From assembly GCA_034006265.1 (NCBI GenBank), contig JAVETB010000006.1:3120-67119 (forward strand): a stretch of DNA of 64,000 bases. Reading direction: 5' to 3'. A model generated the notes under the pieces. The model was given only the letters and a program-made list of their open reading frames with translations, was not told the DNA's origin and did no database searches. Below are positions 44,975 to 53,140 of this stretch, one piece after another. The DNA comes from Syntrophus sp034006265. Lineage in GTDB: Bacteria; Desulfobacterota; Syntrophia; Syntrophales; Syntrophaceae. Position 1 is the stretch's first letter, and every line of letters starts with the position of its first letter. A program made the translations under genes and the position numbers.

Positions 44975-45232
44975 ATGGCAAAAAGAACCGTAATCGGGAT
45001 CCTCGTTACAAACCGCGTTGCGAACGCACAGCAGATTCAGAAAGTGCTCACCGAATATGGATGCAGCATCAAGACAAGACTCGGTCTCCATGAAGTGGAC
45101 GAACAGCTGTGTTCAACCTCCGGACTGCTTCTTCTTGAACTTTTCGGGGACGAAGGCGTCTGTAATGATCTCGAAAGGAATCTGAGGGCGGTCCCGGGAC
45201 TGCAGGTCCAGAAGATGGTTTTTGAATCCTGA
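44975..45232 (+). CDS. TM1266-type putative iron-only hydrogenase system regulator
   Basis: This 85-residue ACT-like protein starts MAKRTVIGILVTNRVANAQQIQKVL, with CSIKTRLGLHEV and LLLLELFGD, the signature of the TM1266 family of putative [FeFe]-hydrogenase regulators (homologues of Thermotoga TM1266, which is NikR C-domain-like). It binds no DNA by itself as far as the sequence shows; it is a single alpha/beta ligand-type domain. No hydrogenase or maturase genes are in the window. AAGAAGGAT precedes the ATG. Presence in this organism fits hydrogen-based metabolism. Confidence 0.75.
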   Translation: MAKRTVIGILVTNRVANAQQIQKVLTEYGCSIKTRLGLHEVDEQLCSTSGLLLLELFGDEGVCNDLERNLRAVPGLQVQKMVFES

Positions 45233-45318
45233 CGCCGGATGGACACCGATCCACCGTGTCCCCCTCCCCGGGCGAGGGGATGCCCTTTCCCCGATAGCCC
45301 TGCTACCTGTTCCGTCCC

Positions 45319-46386
45319 CTACCACCAGTTCCTTTTGCGGAAATACAGCAGCATCCCTGCCGCAGTGGCCAGCAGAAAAACCCAGACCATGGCGTAGCCC
45401 CAGCGCCACTCCAACTCGGGCATATACTTGAAGTTCATCCCGTAAACCCCCACGATGAAGGTCAGAGGCATAAAGAGCGTCGCGATGACGGTCAGGACCT
45501 TCATAATTTCGTTCATCCGGTTGCTGATGCTGGACAGATAAATGTCGAGAATGCCGGACAGCATGTCCCGGAAGGTTTCCAGGGTGTCGATGATGTGGAT
45601 GGTGTGATCATAAATGTCCCGGAAGTAAAGCATGGAGGACTTGCTGATGAGGGGAGATTCGGAGCGCTCCAGGCTGGTGATCATTTCCCGCAGGGGCCAG
45701 AGGGATTTTCTCAGAAGGATCATTTCTTTCTTTAATTCCTGAAGGGTGTGGAGGAATCCAGCCGAAGGGCTTGTGACCAGTTCTTCCTCCAACTGTTCGA
45801 TTCTCTCGCCCATATGTTCGAGGATGAGGAAGTAGTGATCCACCACGGCGTCTACGAGGGCGTGGGCCAGGTAATCTGCGGCGCTCTTTCTCAGCCGCCC
45901 TTTGACGTTACGGAGTCGTTCCCGGATCGCTTCAAAGGTGTCGGTTTCTTTTTCCTCGAAGGAAAGGACGAAATTGGAGCCGAACAGGATGCTGATCTGC
46001 TCCGACTGGAGTCGTTCCCTGCTGGAGCCGGCATTGTAAAACATCTTCAGCACAATAAAGAGGTAGTCCCCGTAATCTTCCGTTTTCGGCCGCTGGTCCG
46101 TATTCAGAAGGTCCTCCAGGGTGAGGGGATGGAGGCCGAAATGCAGGCCGAGTTCTTCCAGGACGGGGACTTCCGGCATGCCCTGAACATGGATCCAGGT
46201 TACGCCGGTTCTTCTGAGGAAGGTTGAACAACCGGCTATCTTGTGGATCTCCATTTCCTGAAGGGATTCTTCGTCATAATAGAGCAGTGATATTTTGAAC
46301 GTGTCTGTGAGCTTTTCCCCGACCTGAACGAGAGCGCCCGGCGGCAGGCCGACTTTGGCCGAGCGGGATTTTTTAGTTCGAGCCAT
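45319..46386 (-). CDS. corA: CorA-family magnesium/cobalt transporter
   Basis: This homopentameric inner-membrane Mg2+ channel has 355 residues. A large soluble N-terminal funnel domain (from LLYYDEESLQEMEIHKIAG) leads through the long stalk helix (HMGERIEQLEEEL, LKKEMILLRKSLWPLREM) to two C-terminal transmembrane helices. The first is VLTVIATLFMPLTFIVGVYG followed by the GMN motif (YGMNFKYMPEL). The second is WGYAMVWVFLLATAAGMLLY, and it ends in a basic RKRNWW. Its start overlaps the end of the upstream diadenylate cyclase gene by 14 bp, so the two are translationally coupled. Confidence 0.93.
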   Translation of the reverse strand: MARTKKSRSAKVGLPPGALVQVGEKLTDTFKISLLYYDEESLQEMEIHKIAGCSTFLRRTGVTWIHVQGMPEVPVLEELGLHFGLHPLTLEDLLNTDQRPKTEDYGDYLFIVLKMFYNAGSSRERLQSEQISILFGSNFVLSFEEKETDTFEAIRERLRNVKGRLRKSAADYLAHALVDAVVDHYFLILEHMGERIEQLEEELVTSPSAGFLHTLQELKKEMILLRKSLWPLREMITSLERSESPLISKSSMLYFRDIYDHTIHIIDTLETFRDMLSGILDIYLSSISNRMNEIMKVLTVIATLFMPLTFIVGVYGMNFKYMPELEWRWGYAMVWVFLLATAAGMLLYFRKRNWW

Positions 46387-47878
46387 GTTCCAAACCCGCT
46401 TGAGAAGATTCCCGGGAATGGGAGGAGGAATCCGAAACGTTCCTGGTCAGTTTTACTGTGACCGTCACTTTGGGTATTTTGCCGTCTTCCATGTGAACAT
46501 CCGCCGGCAAGACAAGTTTGGCGTCGAAGATCTGCAAATCCGCCGTAGGCTGCAACGGGATCGGCTCCGTCTTGATTCGAAGCCGCTTGGACCGCAGCCT
46601 GTCGGGAAAGAGGATCCTGACGAAGGGGGGGGAGATCAGCGTCCGCTGGACCGTCCAGCCGGAAGGCGGTGAGTTGATGACCGCATCGATGGGCACATCG
46701 GCCTCAACAACCCGTGATACCGTCAGCGCTATGTGCTCCGGTTTGATGCTGTTGACCGTCAGGCCGATTGGCAGGGTGACCATGCTCCCGGTCAAGGGTA
46801 TGTCGTGTCGGCCTGGATCGATTTTATCAAGATCAATTGAAACCCGAAGCTTGTTCGAGCTCAGGAGCCGGAACGACTGGGAAGATCCCGTCAGGGAAAC
46901 CATGGCTTCGGTTGTGCGGGAGCCTTCCAGGATGCGGTCAGGTGCGAGATTGACATACTCGATAGGGACGGAATAATCCCTTCGGACCGAATCCCTTTGA
47001 TAACCAAAGGAAAGCCAGAGAATAAAGGCAAGCGCGAAGGCAACAGCTTTTTCTTTGGGGTTCTTCTTCAGCCAGTCCAGGAAAGGGTGATGGGGACGGG
47101 CAGGTGCGTTTTGAGCGTAGAAATTTTCGAGAATGTTTCTCAGCTCCGCTGCATTGTCAACCCCGGTTAGCTTCTCTCTCCGTGCGACGGAAACGACGCC
47201 CCGTTCCTCCGAAACGACGACGCAAAGGGCATCGGAACGTTCAGACAGGCCGATGGCGGCCGTGTGTCGCAGTCCGTAGCGGCGCTTGGGGTGGATGTTG
47301 CTTGTCAGGGGGAGATGGCAGCCGAACTGTTCAACGCGATTGTCGCGGATCACAACCGCTCCGTCATGCCCCCTGGAATGAGGGTCAAAAATGCTGTCGA
47401 GAAGAGTTTCGCTGAGCAGGCCATCCAGGCGGACGCCCCCGGTGAGATGCCTGTCCAGGGGATCTTTCCCGGCGATGACGATCAGGGCGCCGATGCGTTG
47501 CCGGGCGAGATTGTCTGCGGTATAGGCGATGACCTCCGCCGGTGATGTCGCATCGGCTGTTTCTCGAAGATTGATTTTAAAGCGCCCCCAGAGGGCAAGC
47601 CGTTCGAAGAAACGGCGCAGGTCTTCCTGGAAGATGACGACAAGAACGAACAGCAGGCTGGCAAAAAATCCCTGGAGAACGAGCGTGGTGAGGTAGAGCT
47701 GGAAAAGGCGGGCCATCATGTAGATGACTCCGAGGACGCCGATGCCGAAGAGGACGAATCGCGACGCCCGATCCTTGAACCAGACCAGCAACGCAGAGAT
47801 CATGATGGCGATGATTGCGATATCAAGGACATCCTGAATCTGAACACTTTTAAGCATCGACCAGATGCGAGACAGCAT
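46373..47878 (-). CDS. diadenylate cyclase fused to YbbR-like domains (CdaA-CdaR)
   Basis: This membrane enzyme makes cyclic di-AMP from two ATP. The 501 residues start with three transmembrane helices (~15-33, 40-60, 63-85). The DAC domain (~105-255) follows, with DGA at 172-174 in SRGHDGAVVIRD and RHT at 204-206 in YGLRHTAAIGLSER, where many DACs have RHR. A fourth hydrophobic helix (~277-293) exposes a C-terminal region (~300-480) with repeats like VPIEYVNLAPDRIL and SVDI-type strands of YbbR domains. In Firmicutes cdaA and cdaR are separate genes; here they are one chain. ATG 47878 follows AGAAGG. corA is downstream. Confidence 0.88.
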   Translation of the reverse strand: MLSRIWSMLKSVQIQDVLDIAIIAIMISALLVWFKDRASRFVLFGIGVLGVIYMMARLFQLYLTTLVLQGFFASLLFVLVVIFQEDLRRFFERLALWGRFKINLRETADATSPAEVIAYTADNLARQRIGALIVIAGKDPLDRHLTGGVRLDGLLSETLLDSIFDPHSRGHDGAVVIRDNRVEQFGCHLPLTSNIHPKRRYGLRHTAAIGLSERSDALCVVVSEERGVVSVARREKLTGVDNAAELRNILENFYAQNAPARPHHPFLDWLKKNPKEKAVAFALAFILWLSFGYQRDSVRRDYSVPIEYVNLAPDRILEGSRTTEAMVSLTGSSQSFRLLSSNKLRVSIDLDKIDPGRHDIPLTGSMVTLPIGLTVNSIKPEHIALTVSRVVEADVPIDAVINSPPSGWTVQRTLISPPFVRILFPDRLRSKRLRIKTEPIPLQPTADLQIFDAKLVLPADVHMEDGKIPKVTVTVKLTRNVSDSSSHSRESSQAGLEHGSN

Positions 47879-48056
47879 AATAACCTTCTCTTCGTTCCGA
47901 TAGTCCGGGAAACTTCCAGGTGCATTCTTTAAGGAGGTTTCTTTATATGAAAAGCTTCTGGATTGTGTCAAGAACATACTGAATTATCGAAAGAATTCTT
48001 CAGCAGACCTGCAGACATGGCTAACGACGAAATTTGGGGAACAGAGAAAATTGTCC

Positions 48057-48086
48057 TTGACAAAAGTTTTGCACTCCTGATACAAA
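48057..48086 (+). promoter_or_regulatory. sigma-70 promoter of the trp operon
   Basis: TTGACA (48057-48062) and TACAAA (48081-48086) have an 18-bp spacer, ~45 bp before the leader peptide. No TrpR-type operator is evident. Confidence 0.65.
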
Positions 48087-48132
48087 ACAGTGACATTTAG
48101 GAATTGAGGGATTTTCGAAAGGGTTGAACAAG

Positions 48133-48210
48133 ATGAATTCGAACCGATGCGCTATGAACTGGTGGTGGCAGGTCTCAGAACAGGGGGTTTGTCCGCCGGT
48201 AAGACGTTAA
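48133..48210 (+). CDS. trpL: trp operon leader peptide (three Trp codons)
   Basis: This is a 25-codon frame from ATG 48133 to TAA 48208-48210, or 18 codons if ATG 48154 is used. It contains MNWWWQVSEQG; the three Trp codons are at 48160-48168. AAAGGG lies about 9 nt before ATG 48133. Its translation reports the level of charged tRNA-Trp to the downstream RNA switch ahead of trpE. The peptide itself is not expected to act. Confidence 0.9.
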   Translation: MNSNRCAMNWWWQVSEQGVCPPVRR

Positions 48211-48317
48211 AATATAAAAACTGAAGCCGTGGAGACGCTCCCAGAGACCTTCGCGGCTTTTATGCTGTACGATACGTCAGGGAAAAAGGCCGTGAAGGAT
48301 TTCACGGCCTTTTTTTA
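48160..48317 (+). promoter_or_regulatory. Trp attenuator of trpEGDCFBA
   Basis: The alternative helices are as follows. The Trp codons GGTGG (48164-48168) pair with CCGCC (48193-48197). CCGCCGGT (48193-48200) pairs, with one bulge, with GCCGTGG (48226-48232). 48224-48234 pairs with 48249-48259 (11 pairs). 48252-48261 pairs with 48285-48294 (10 pairs, antiterminator). The last arm then forms the terminator. The parity is that of the trpB2 leader: stalling at WWW favours the second and fourth helices and readthrough. Pairings are seen; function is inferred. Confidence 0.75.
48283..48317 (+). terminator. trp attenuator terminator
   Basis: A 14-bp perfect stem (48283-48296 with 48301-48314, 4-nt loop GGAT, core GGCCGTGAA) ends in a run of eight T, 24 bp before trpE. 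Confidence 0.92.
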
Positions 48318-48340
48318 TTGTCCGGGAGAAAAAGCAAATC

Positions 48341-49837
48341 ATGTATGCACCGAATTATAAAACATTTGAAGAACTTGCAAAACAGGGGAACCTGGTGCCG
48401 CTTTACAGGGAAATTCTGGCGGATGTGGAAACGCCCGTTTCCGTATTCATGAAGCTTCGGGATTCCTCTTATGCCTTTCTGCTGGAGAGCGTGGAGGGAG
48501 GCGAGAAGTGGGGTCGGTACACCTTTCTCGGAGCGGACCCCCGCCTGGTTTTCAGGATTTCAGGGGAAGAAGTGGTCATCGAGGAAAACGGGGAAACCTC
48601 CCGTCATGCCCATCAAGGCGATCCTCTCAGATTCCTCAAGGAGATTCTCCAACGCTATTCGCCGGTTTCCGTGGAGGGGCTGCCGCGGTTTTACGGAGGC
48701 GCCGTCGGATTTCTGGGATATGAAATGGTGAATTACTTCGAGCGGCTTCCCCGTGCCGGGGAGAATGATCTTCAGACGGAAGAGGCCGTATTCCTCGTGA
48801 CGGACACGCTGATCCTCTTTGACCGCGTCCGCCATACGATCAAGGTGGTGGCCTGCGTTCATATTGATGGCGAACAGAGCCTTCAGTCGCTTTACCGGGA
48901 GGCCACCCGGAAAATCGATGCCATGGTGGAGCTGTTGCAGGAGCCGGCTTTACCGGCGGGGCCATCGATTCCGCCTGCTTCATCCGCCGATTTCAGTTCA
49001 AACATGACGCCGGAAGCTTTCCGGGCCGGTGTTGAGCGGGCAAAGGAATACATCCGGGCCGGTGATATCATCCAGGTTGTTCTCTCTCAGCGGTTTTCCA
49101 GTGAAACCCATCCTGATCCGGTGGATCTGTACCGGGCTCTCCGTTTTACCAATCCCTCCCCCTATCTGTTTTTCCTGAAGCTGGGCGATACGGTTCTGAT
49201 CGGATCATCCCCTGAGGTCATGGTCCGCCTGGAAGAGGGGATTGTTGAGCTCAAGCCCATCGCCGGAACCCGGCCAAGGGGGAAGACCGAACAGGAAGAT
49301 CGGCGGCTGGCCGATGAACTGCTGGAAGATCCCAAAGAAAGGGCCGAACATGTCATGCTCGTGGATCTGGGGCGGAACGACCTGGGGCGGATCGCCCGGA
49401 CCGGAAGTGTTCAGATTACCCAATTGATGGTGATTGAACGATACTCGCACGTCATGCACATCGTATCTTCTCTCCAGGCTCAGCTGGAAGAGTGCCTAGA
49501 TGCCTTTGACGTGCTGAAGGCCGTCTTCCCAGCCGGCACCCTGACCGGAGCTCCCAAGATCCGGGCCATGGAGATCATTGCGGAACTGGAGCCGGTCCGG
49601 AGGGGGCCCTATGGCGGAGCCGTAGGCTATTTCAGCTTTTCCGGAAACATGGATCTCTGCATCACCATCCGCACCATCCTGCTGAAGGAAGGAAGGATGC
49701 ATATCCAGGCGGGTGCCGGCATTGTCGCCGATTCCGACCCCCGGACCGAATTTCAGGAGACGGTCAACAAGGCGGCCGGCATGCGCCAGGCCGTGGAGCT
49801 GGTCCTGTCTGGATTTGAAATCCGCCAGAGCCCGTAG
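48341..49837 (+). CDS. trpE: anthranilate synthase component I
   Basis: TrpE converts chorismate plus ammonia to anthranilate, using TrpG-derived ammonia. The 498 residues have the N-terminal Trp-binding feedback motif in YAFLLESVEGGEKWGRYTFLG (LLES). The catalytic domain contains IRAGDIIQVVLSQRFS, GSSPEVMVRL, PIAGTRPRGKT, AEHVMLVDLGRNDLGRIA, FPAGTLTGAPKIRAMEII and RGPYGGAVGYFSFSGNMD. The motif suggests allosteric inhibition by Trp in addition to attenuation. It is the first gene of the trp operon, with trpG 55 bp downstream. Confidence 0.97.
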   Translation: MYAPNYKTFEELAKQGNLVPLYREILADVETPVSVFMKLRDSSYAFLLESVEGGEKWGRYTFLGADPRLVFRISGEEVVIEENGETSRHAHQGDPLRFLKEILQRYSPVSVEGLPRFYGGAVGFLGYEMVNYFERLPRAGENDLQTEEAVFLVTDTLILFDRVRHTIKVVACVHIDGEQSLQSLYREATRKIDAMVELLQEPALPAGPSIPPASSADFSSNMTPEAFRAGVERAKEYIRAGDIIQVVLSQRFSSETHPDPVDLYRALRFTNPSPYLFFLKLGDTVLIGSSPEVMVRLEEGIVELKPIAGTRPRGKTEQEDRRLADELLEDPKERAEHVMLVDLGRNDLGRIARTGSVQITQLMVIERYSHVMHIVSSLQAQLEECLDAFDVLKAVFPAGTLTGAPKIRAMEIIAELEPVRRGPYGGAVGYFSFSGNMDLCITIRTILLKEGRMHIQAGAGIVADSDPRTEFQETVNKAAGMRQAVELVLSGFEIRQSP

Positions 49838-49892
49838 GACATCTCATAACATTTTAGATAAAAAACAAAAAAAGAGAAAAAGAGGTCATGCC

Positions 49893-50519
49893 ATGATTCT
49901 GATGATCGATAATTATGATTCCTTTACGTTTAATCTGGTTCAGTATCTGAGGCAGCTGGGAGAGGACGTGGAGGTCTATCGGAACGATAGGATTTCCCTG
50001 AAGAGCATTGAAAAAATGGAACCGGCGGCCATTTTCCTGTCGCCCGGGCCGGGCGCTCCGAAAGACGCGGGGATAACGGCGGATGTGATCCGGGCCTTTT
50101 ATCGGGAGATCCCCATCATGGGGGTCTGCCTGGGCCACCAGTCGATTGGATACGCCTTCGGGGCCGAGGTGGTCCGGGCCGGCCGGATCATGCACGGCAA
50201 AACCTCGGAGATCTGCCATGACGGCCAGTCACTCTTCAAGGGGCTTCCAAACCCTTTTCCGGCGGGCCGTTATCATTCCCTGATCCTGGAAAGGGGGTCC
50301 CTGCCGGATTGTCTTCAAGTGACAGCGGAAACAGAAGGCGGCGAAATCATGGGTGTCCGGCATCGGGAGTTTCCCGTGGAGGGGATTCAGTTCCATCCGG
50401 AATCGATCCTTACCCCGAACGGCAAGCGCATTTTGAGAAATTTCCTGAAGCTCATCGCCTCCGGAAGGAAGGAGGTGCAGCGCTCTGGAGTCCTGCGGCC
50501 CTCAGCCCTCTGCGCCTGA
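49893..50519 (+). CDS. trpG: anthranilate synthase component II (glutamine amidotransferase)
   Basis: TrpG hydrolyses glutamine and passes ammonia to TrpE. This is a class I amidotransferase of 208 residues. MILMIDNYDSFTFNLVQYL is the start signature. The oxyanion loop is FLSPGPGAP, the catalytic Cys is in MGVCLGHQSIGYAFG, and the catalytic His and Glu are in GIQFHPESILT. It is not fused to TrpD, unlike in enterobacteria. A ~15-residue tail (KEVQRSGVLRPSALCA) goes beyond the usual end. Start ATG 49893 with AGAGGT upstream. Confidence 0.96.
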   Translation: MILMIDNYDSFTFNLVQYLRQLGEDVEVYRNDRISLKSIEKMEPAAIFLSPGPGAPKDAGITADVIRAFYREIPIMGVCLGHQSIGYAFGAEVVRAGRIMHGKTSEICHDGQSLFKGLPNPFPAGRYHSLILERGSLPDCLQVTAETEGGEIMGVRHREFPVEGIQFHPESILTPNGKRILRNFLKLIASGRKEVQRSGVLRPSALCA

Positions 50520-50587
50520 GGGACTTGGGGCGGATGCCGGAAGAAGAACATAAAGATCAAATACCTTAAAAGGGGAGGAGTTTTTCT

Positions 50588-51598
50588 ATGATCAGAGAGT
50601 CTATTGCAAAGGTGGTTGAAGGTGTCAATCTCAGCGAATCGGAGATGACGTCAACGATGAACGAAATCATGGAGGGGGGAGCGACGGAAGCTCAGATCGG
50701 ATCCTTCATGACGGCCCTGCGGATGAAGGGGGAGACCGTGGACGAAGTGACCGGGGCCGCCCGAAGCATGCGGCAGAAGGCAACCCGCATCGACGCCCGG
50801 GCGCAGGTCATTGTGGATACCTGCGGTACGGGCGGCGACGGGATGAACACCTTCAACATCTCCACCACGGCGGCCTTTGTCGTGGCCGCAGCCGGGATCA
50901 CCGTGGCCAAGCACGGAAACCGGGCGGTATCCAGCGCGTGCGGCAGCGCCGACGTGCTGGAGGCCCTGGGGGTCAACATCAGTGCCGGTGTGGAAATCGT
51001 GGAAGAGTGCGTCCAGCAGTTGGGGATCGGTTTCCTCTTTGCCCCAAAACTCCATGGCGCCATGAAGTATGCCATCGGCCCCCGCCGGGAAATCGGAATA
51101 CGCACCATTTTCAACATGCTGGGACCCCTGACGAATCCGGCCGGTGCCAATGCCCAGCTCATCGGCGTTTATGATGCAAAATTGACGGAGATGTTTGCCG
51201 GTGTTCTGAAAAATCTGGGGGCGCGGCGGGCCTTCGTCGTTCACGGTTCCGATGGCCTCGATGAGGCAACGGTCACGGGCCCGACGAGGGTGTCCCAGCT
51301 GAAGGATGGGCTGATCTCGACGTACAATGTTGATCCGATGGATTTCTTCGGACGGACGTTCAGCCTGGAGGATATTGCCGGTGGAGACGCATCCGCCAAT
51401 GCCCGGATTACGCGGGATGTGCTGACAGGAAAGGAGGGGGCCTGCCGCAGCATCGTTCTCCTCAACGCCGCGCTGGCCATCATGGCCGGAGAAAAGGCCG
51501 GAACAATCCCGGAAGGCCTTGCCGTTGCCGCCGACTGCATCGACAGTGGAAAAGCCGCAAAGAAACTCCAGGAACTCATCGAATTGAGCAACAGTTAG
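50588..51598 (+). CDS. trpD: anthranilate phosphoribosyltransferase
   Basis: TrpD transfers phosphoribose from PRPP to anthranilate. The 336 residues show the diagnostic PRPP-binding VDTCGTGGDGMNTFNISTTAAFVVAAAG (CGTGGD loop), KHGNRAVSSACGSADVLEALG, and the anthranilate-side FLFAPKLHGAMKYAIGPRREIGIRTIFNMLGPLTNP, given here as separate consecutive motifs. HGSDGLDEATVTGPT follows. A GGGGAGG ribosome site precedes the ATG. It lies 68 bp after trpG and 32 bp before trpC. Confidence 0.97.
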   Translation: MIRESIAKVVEGVNLSESEMTSTMNEIMEGGATEAQIGSFMTALRMKGETVDEVTGAARSMRQKATRIDARAQVIVDTCGTGGDGMNTFNISTTAAFVVAAAGITVAKHGNRAVSSACGSADVLEALGVNISAGVEIVEECVQQLGIGFLFAPKLHGAMKYAIGPRREIGIRTIFNMLGPLTNPAGANAQLIGVYDAKLTEMFAGVLKNLGARRAFVVHGSDGLDEATVTGPTRVSQLKDGLISTYNVDPMDFFGRTFSLEDIAGGDASANARITRDVLTGKEGACRSIVLLNAALAIMAGEKAGTIPEGLAVAADCIDSGKAAKKLQELIELSNS

Positions 51599-51630
51599 CC
51601 GGGATATCGTTGGAAACTCGGGTGAAGGCC

Positions 51631-52425
51631 ATGGCGACGATATTGGATCAGATTTTTGAAGAGAAGCGAAGAGATGTCAACCAGCTCAAAATGACCCTTC
51701 CTGTTGACGAGCTTCGGAAAATGGTGAAAGATGCTCCTTCGTGCAGGGATTTTAAAGGCGCCCTGTCCGGACGGGAATGTGCCGTCATTGCAGAGGTGAA
51801 ATTCCGTTCTCCATCAAAGGGTCCGCTGAGGACAGACCTCGAGCCCGCTTTGGTCGGGGAGACCTACGAGCGAAACGGGGCGGCAGCCATCTCGGTTCTG
51901 ACGGACCGGACCTTCTTTGGGGGTGAAAAGCTTTATCTGAACATTCTCCGGCGCACCGTGGGTCTGCCCCTCCTGCGGAAGGACTTTATCCTGGATGCCT
52001 GGCAGATCTATGAATCCAGAATGCTCGGGGCCGACGCAATTCTCCTGATTGTTGCCATGCTCGGGGAGAATCAGCTGCAGGAATATCTGGATCTGGCAAG
52101 CGCGCTGGGGATGGCGGCCCTGGTGGAGGTGCATGACCGGGGGGAACTGGAGCGCGCCCTGGCGGCCGGTGCGGACATTGTCGGAATGAATAACCGGGAT
52201 CTCAAGACCTTTGTGACCGATCTGAGTACCAGCCTGGAGCTGATCGGCTTCATCCCGCGGGACCGGATCGCCGTAACGGAAAGCGGAATCCGTTCCAGGG
52301 CGGATATTGAGCGGTTGATGGTTGCCGGCATTGGCGCCTTTCTGATCGGAGAGACCCTGATGACGGCCCCCGATATCGGGAAGAAGTTGCGGGAGCTCCT
52401 TGGAAACAAGGGTGCGGCATTGTGA
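51631..52425 (+). CDS. trpC: indole-3-glycerol-phosphate synthase
   Basis: TrpC closes the indole ring by decarboxylating CdRP. The 264-residue TIM barrel contains AVIAEVKFRSPSKGPL (active-site Lys/Glu strand), LPLLRKDFILDAWQIYESR, ADAILLIVAML, ALVEVHDRGELERAL, GMNNRDLKTF and VTESGIRSRADIERL. It is monofunctional, unlike the TrpC-TrpF fusion of E. coli. Start ATG 51631 after GAAGGCC gives the usual length; an in-frame TTG seven codons upstream is less likely. Its stop overlaps the trpF start (TGATG). Confidence 0.96.
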   Translation: MATILDQIFEEKRRDVNQLKMTLPVDELRKMVKDAPSCRDFKGALSGRECAVIAEVKFRSPSKGPLRTDLEPALVGETYERNGAAAISVLTDRTFFGGEKLYLNILRRTVGLPLLRKDFILDAWQIYESRMLGADAILLIVAMLGENQLQEYLDLASALGMAALVEVHDRGELERALAAGADIVGMNNRDLKTFVTDLSTSLELIGFIPRDRIAVTESGIRSRADIERLMVAGIGAFLIGETLMTAPDIGKKLRELLGNKGAAL

Positions 52426-53111
52426 TGGAGATCAAGATCTGCGGAATGACCCGCCTGAGCGATGCCCTCGCCGCGGCGGAGAACGGCGCCAATGCCCTGG
52501 GATTCATCTTTTATTCCAGGAGCCCTCGCTATCTCTCTCCCGAAAAGGCAAGAGAACTGATTCGCCGGTTGCCGCCCGAGGTGATCCGCGTGGGGGTGTT
52601 CGTCAATGAATCCATGGAGAGGGTAAAGGAGATCCGGGCTTTCTGCGGCCTGGATCTCCTTCAGCTTCACGGGGATGAAAGTCTGGACTATTGCCGGCAG
52701 TTTCCTTCCTCGGTGCTGATCCGGGCCGTTTCCCCGGAGAGCGAAGAGGACCTGCCCTCTCTTGAAACCTGGCCCTGCCGGGCGATTCTCCTGGACAGGC
52801 GGGAAGGGGCTCTCTACGGGGGGACGGGCCGGCTGTCCAACTGGGAGCTGGCGGTTCGGATCCGGAAACGCCTTCCTCTGATCCTTTCCGGCGGCTTGAA
52901 TCCCGGGAACATCGGAGAAGCAATTCGAAAGGTATTTCCCCATGCCGTGGACGTCAACAGCGGAGTGGAATCCTCCCCCGGAATCAAGGATCCGGATAAA
53001 ATCCGGGCCGTGATCGAAGAGGTCCTCCGGACTTCGGCGGCACGGGAAGAGAAGCGCCCGGCGGGAGATGACCGGGGAAATTACAGGATCTTTTCCAGGG
53101 CGCGGGACTGA
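52425..53111 (+). CDS. trpF: phosphoribosylanthranilate isomerase
   Basis: TrpF is the isomerase between the TrpD and TrpC steps. The 228-residue TIM barrel has MEIKICGMTRLSDALAAAENGANALGF, with the catalytic Cys in KICGMT, FYSRSPRYLSPEKA, DLLQLHGDES, the catalytic Asp region AILLDRREGALYGGTG, and the phosphate-binding ILSGGLNPGNI plus VDVNSGVESSPGIKD. The ATG is translationally coupled to trpC by a one-base overlap. The C-terminal ~20 residues are basic and extend past the usual end. Confidence 0.95.
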   Translation: MEIKICGMTRLSDALAAAENGANALGFIFYSRSPRYLSPEKARELIRRLPPEVIRVGVFVNESMERVKEIRAFCGLDLLQLHGDESLDYCRQFPSSVLIRAVSPESEEDLPSLETWPCRAILLDRREGALYGGTGRLSNWELAVRIRKRLPLILSGGLNPGNIGEAIRKVFPHAVDVNSGVESSPGIKDPDKIRAVIEEVLRTSAAREEKRPAGDDRGNYRIFSRARD

Positions 53112-53140
53112 GATACGGTGAGAACGGAAAGGTGAGAAAA

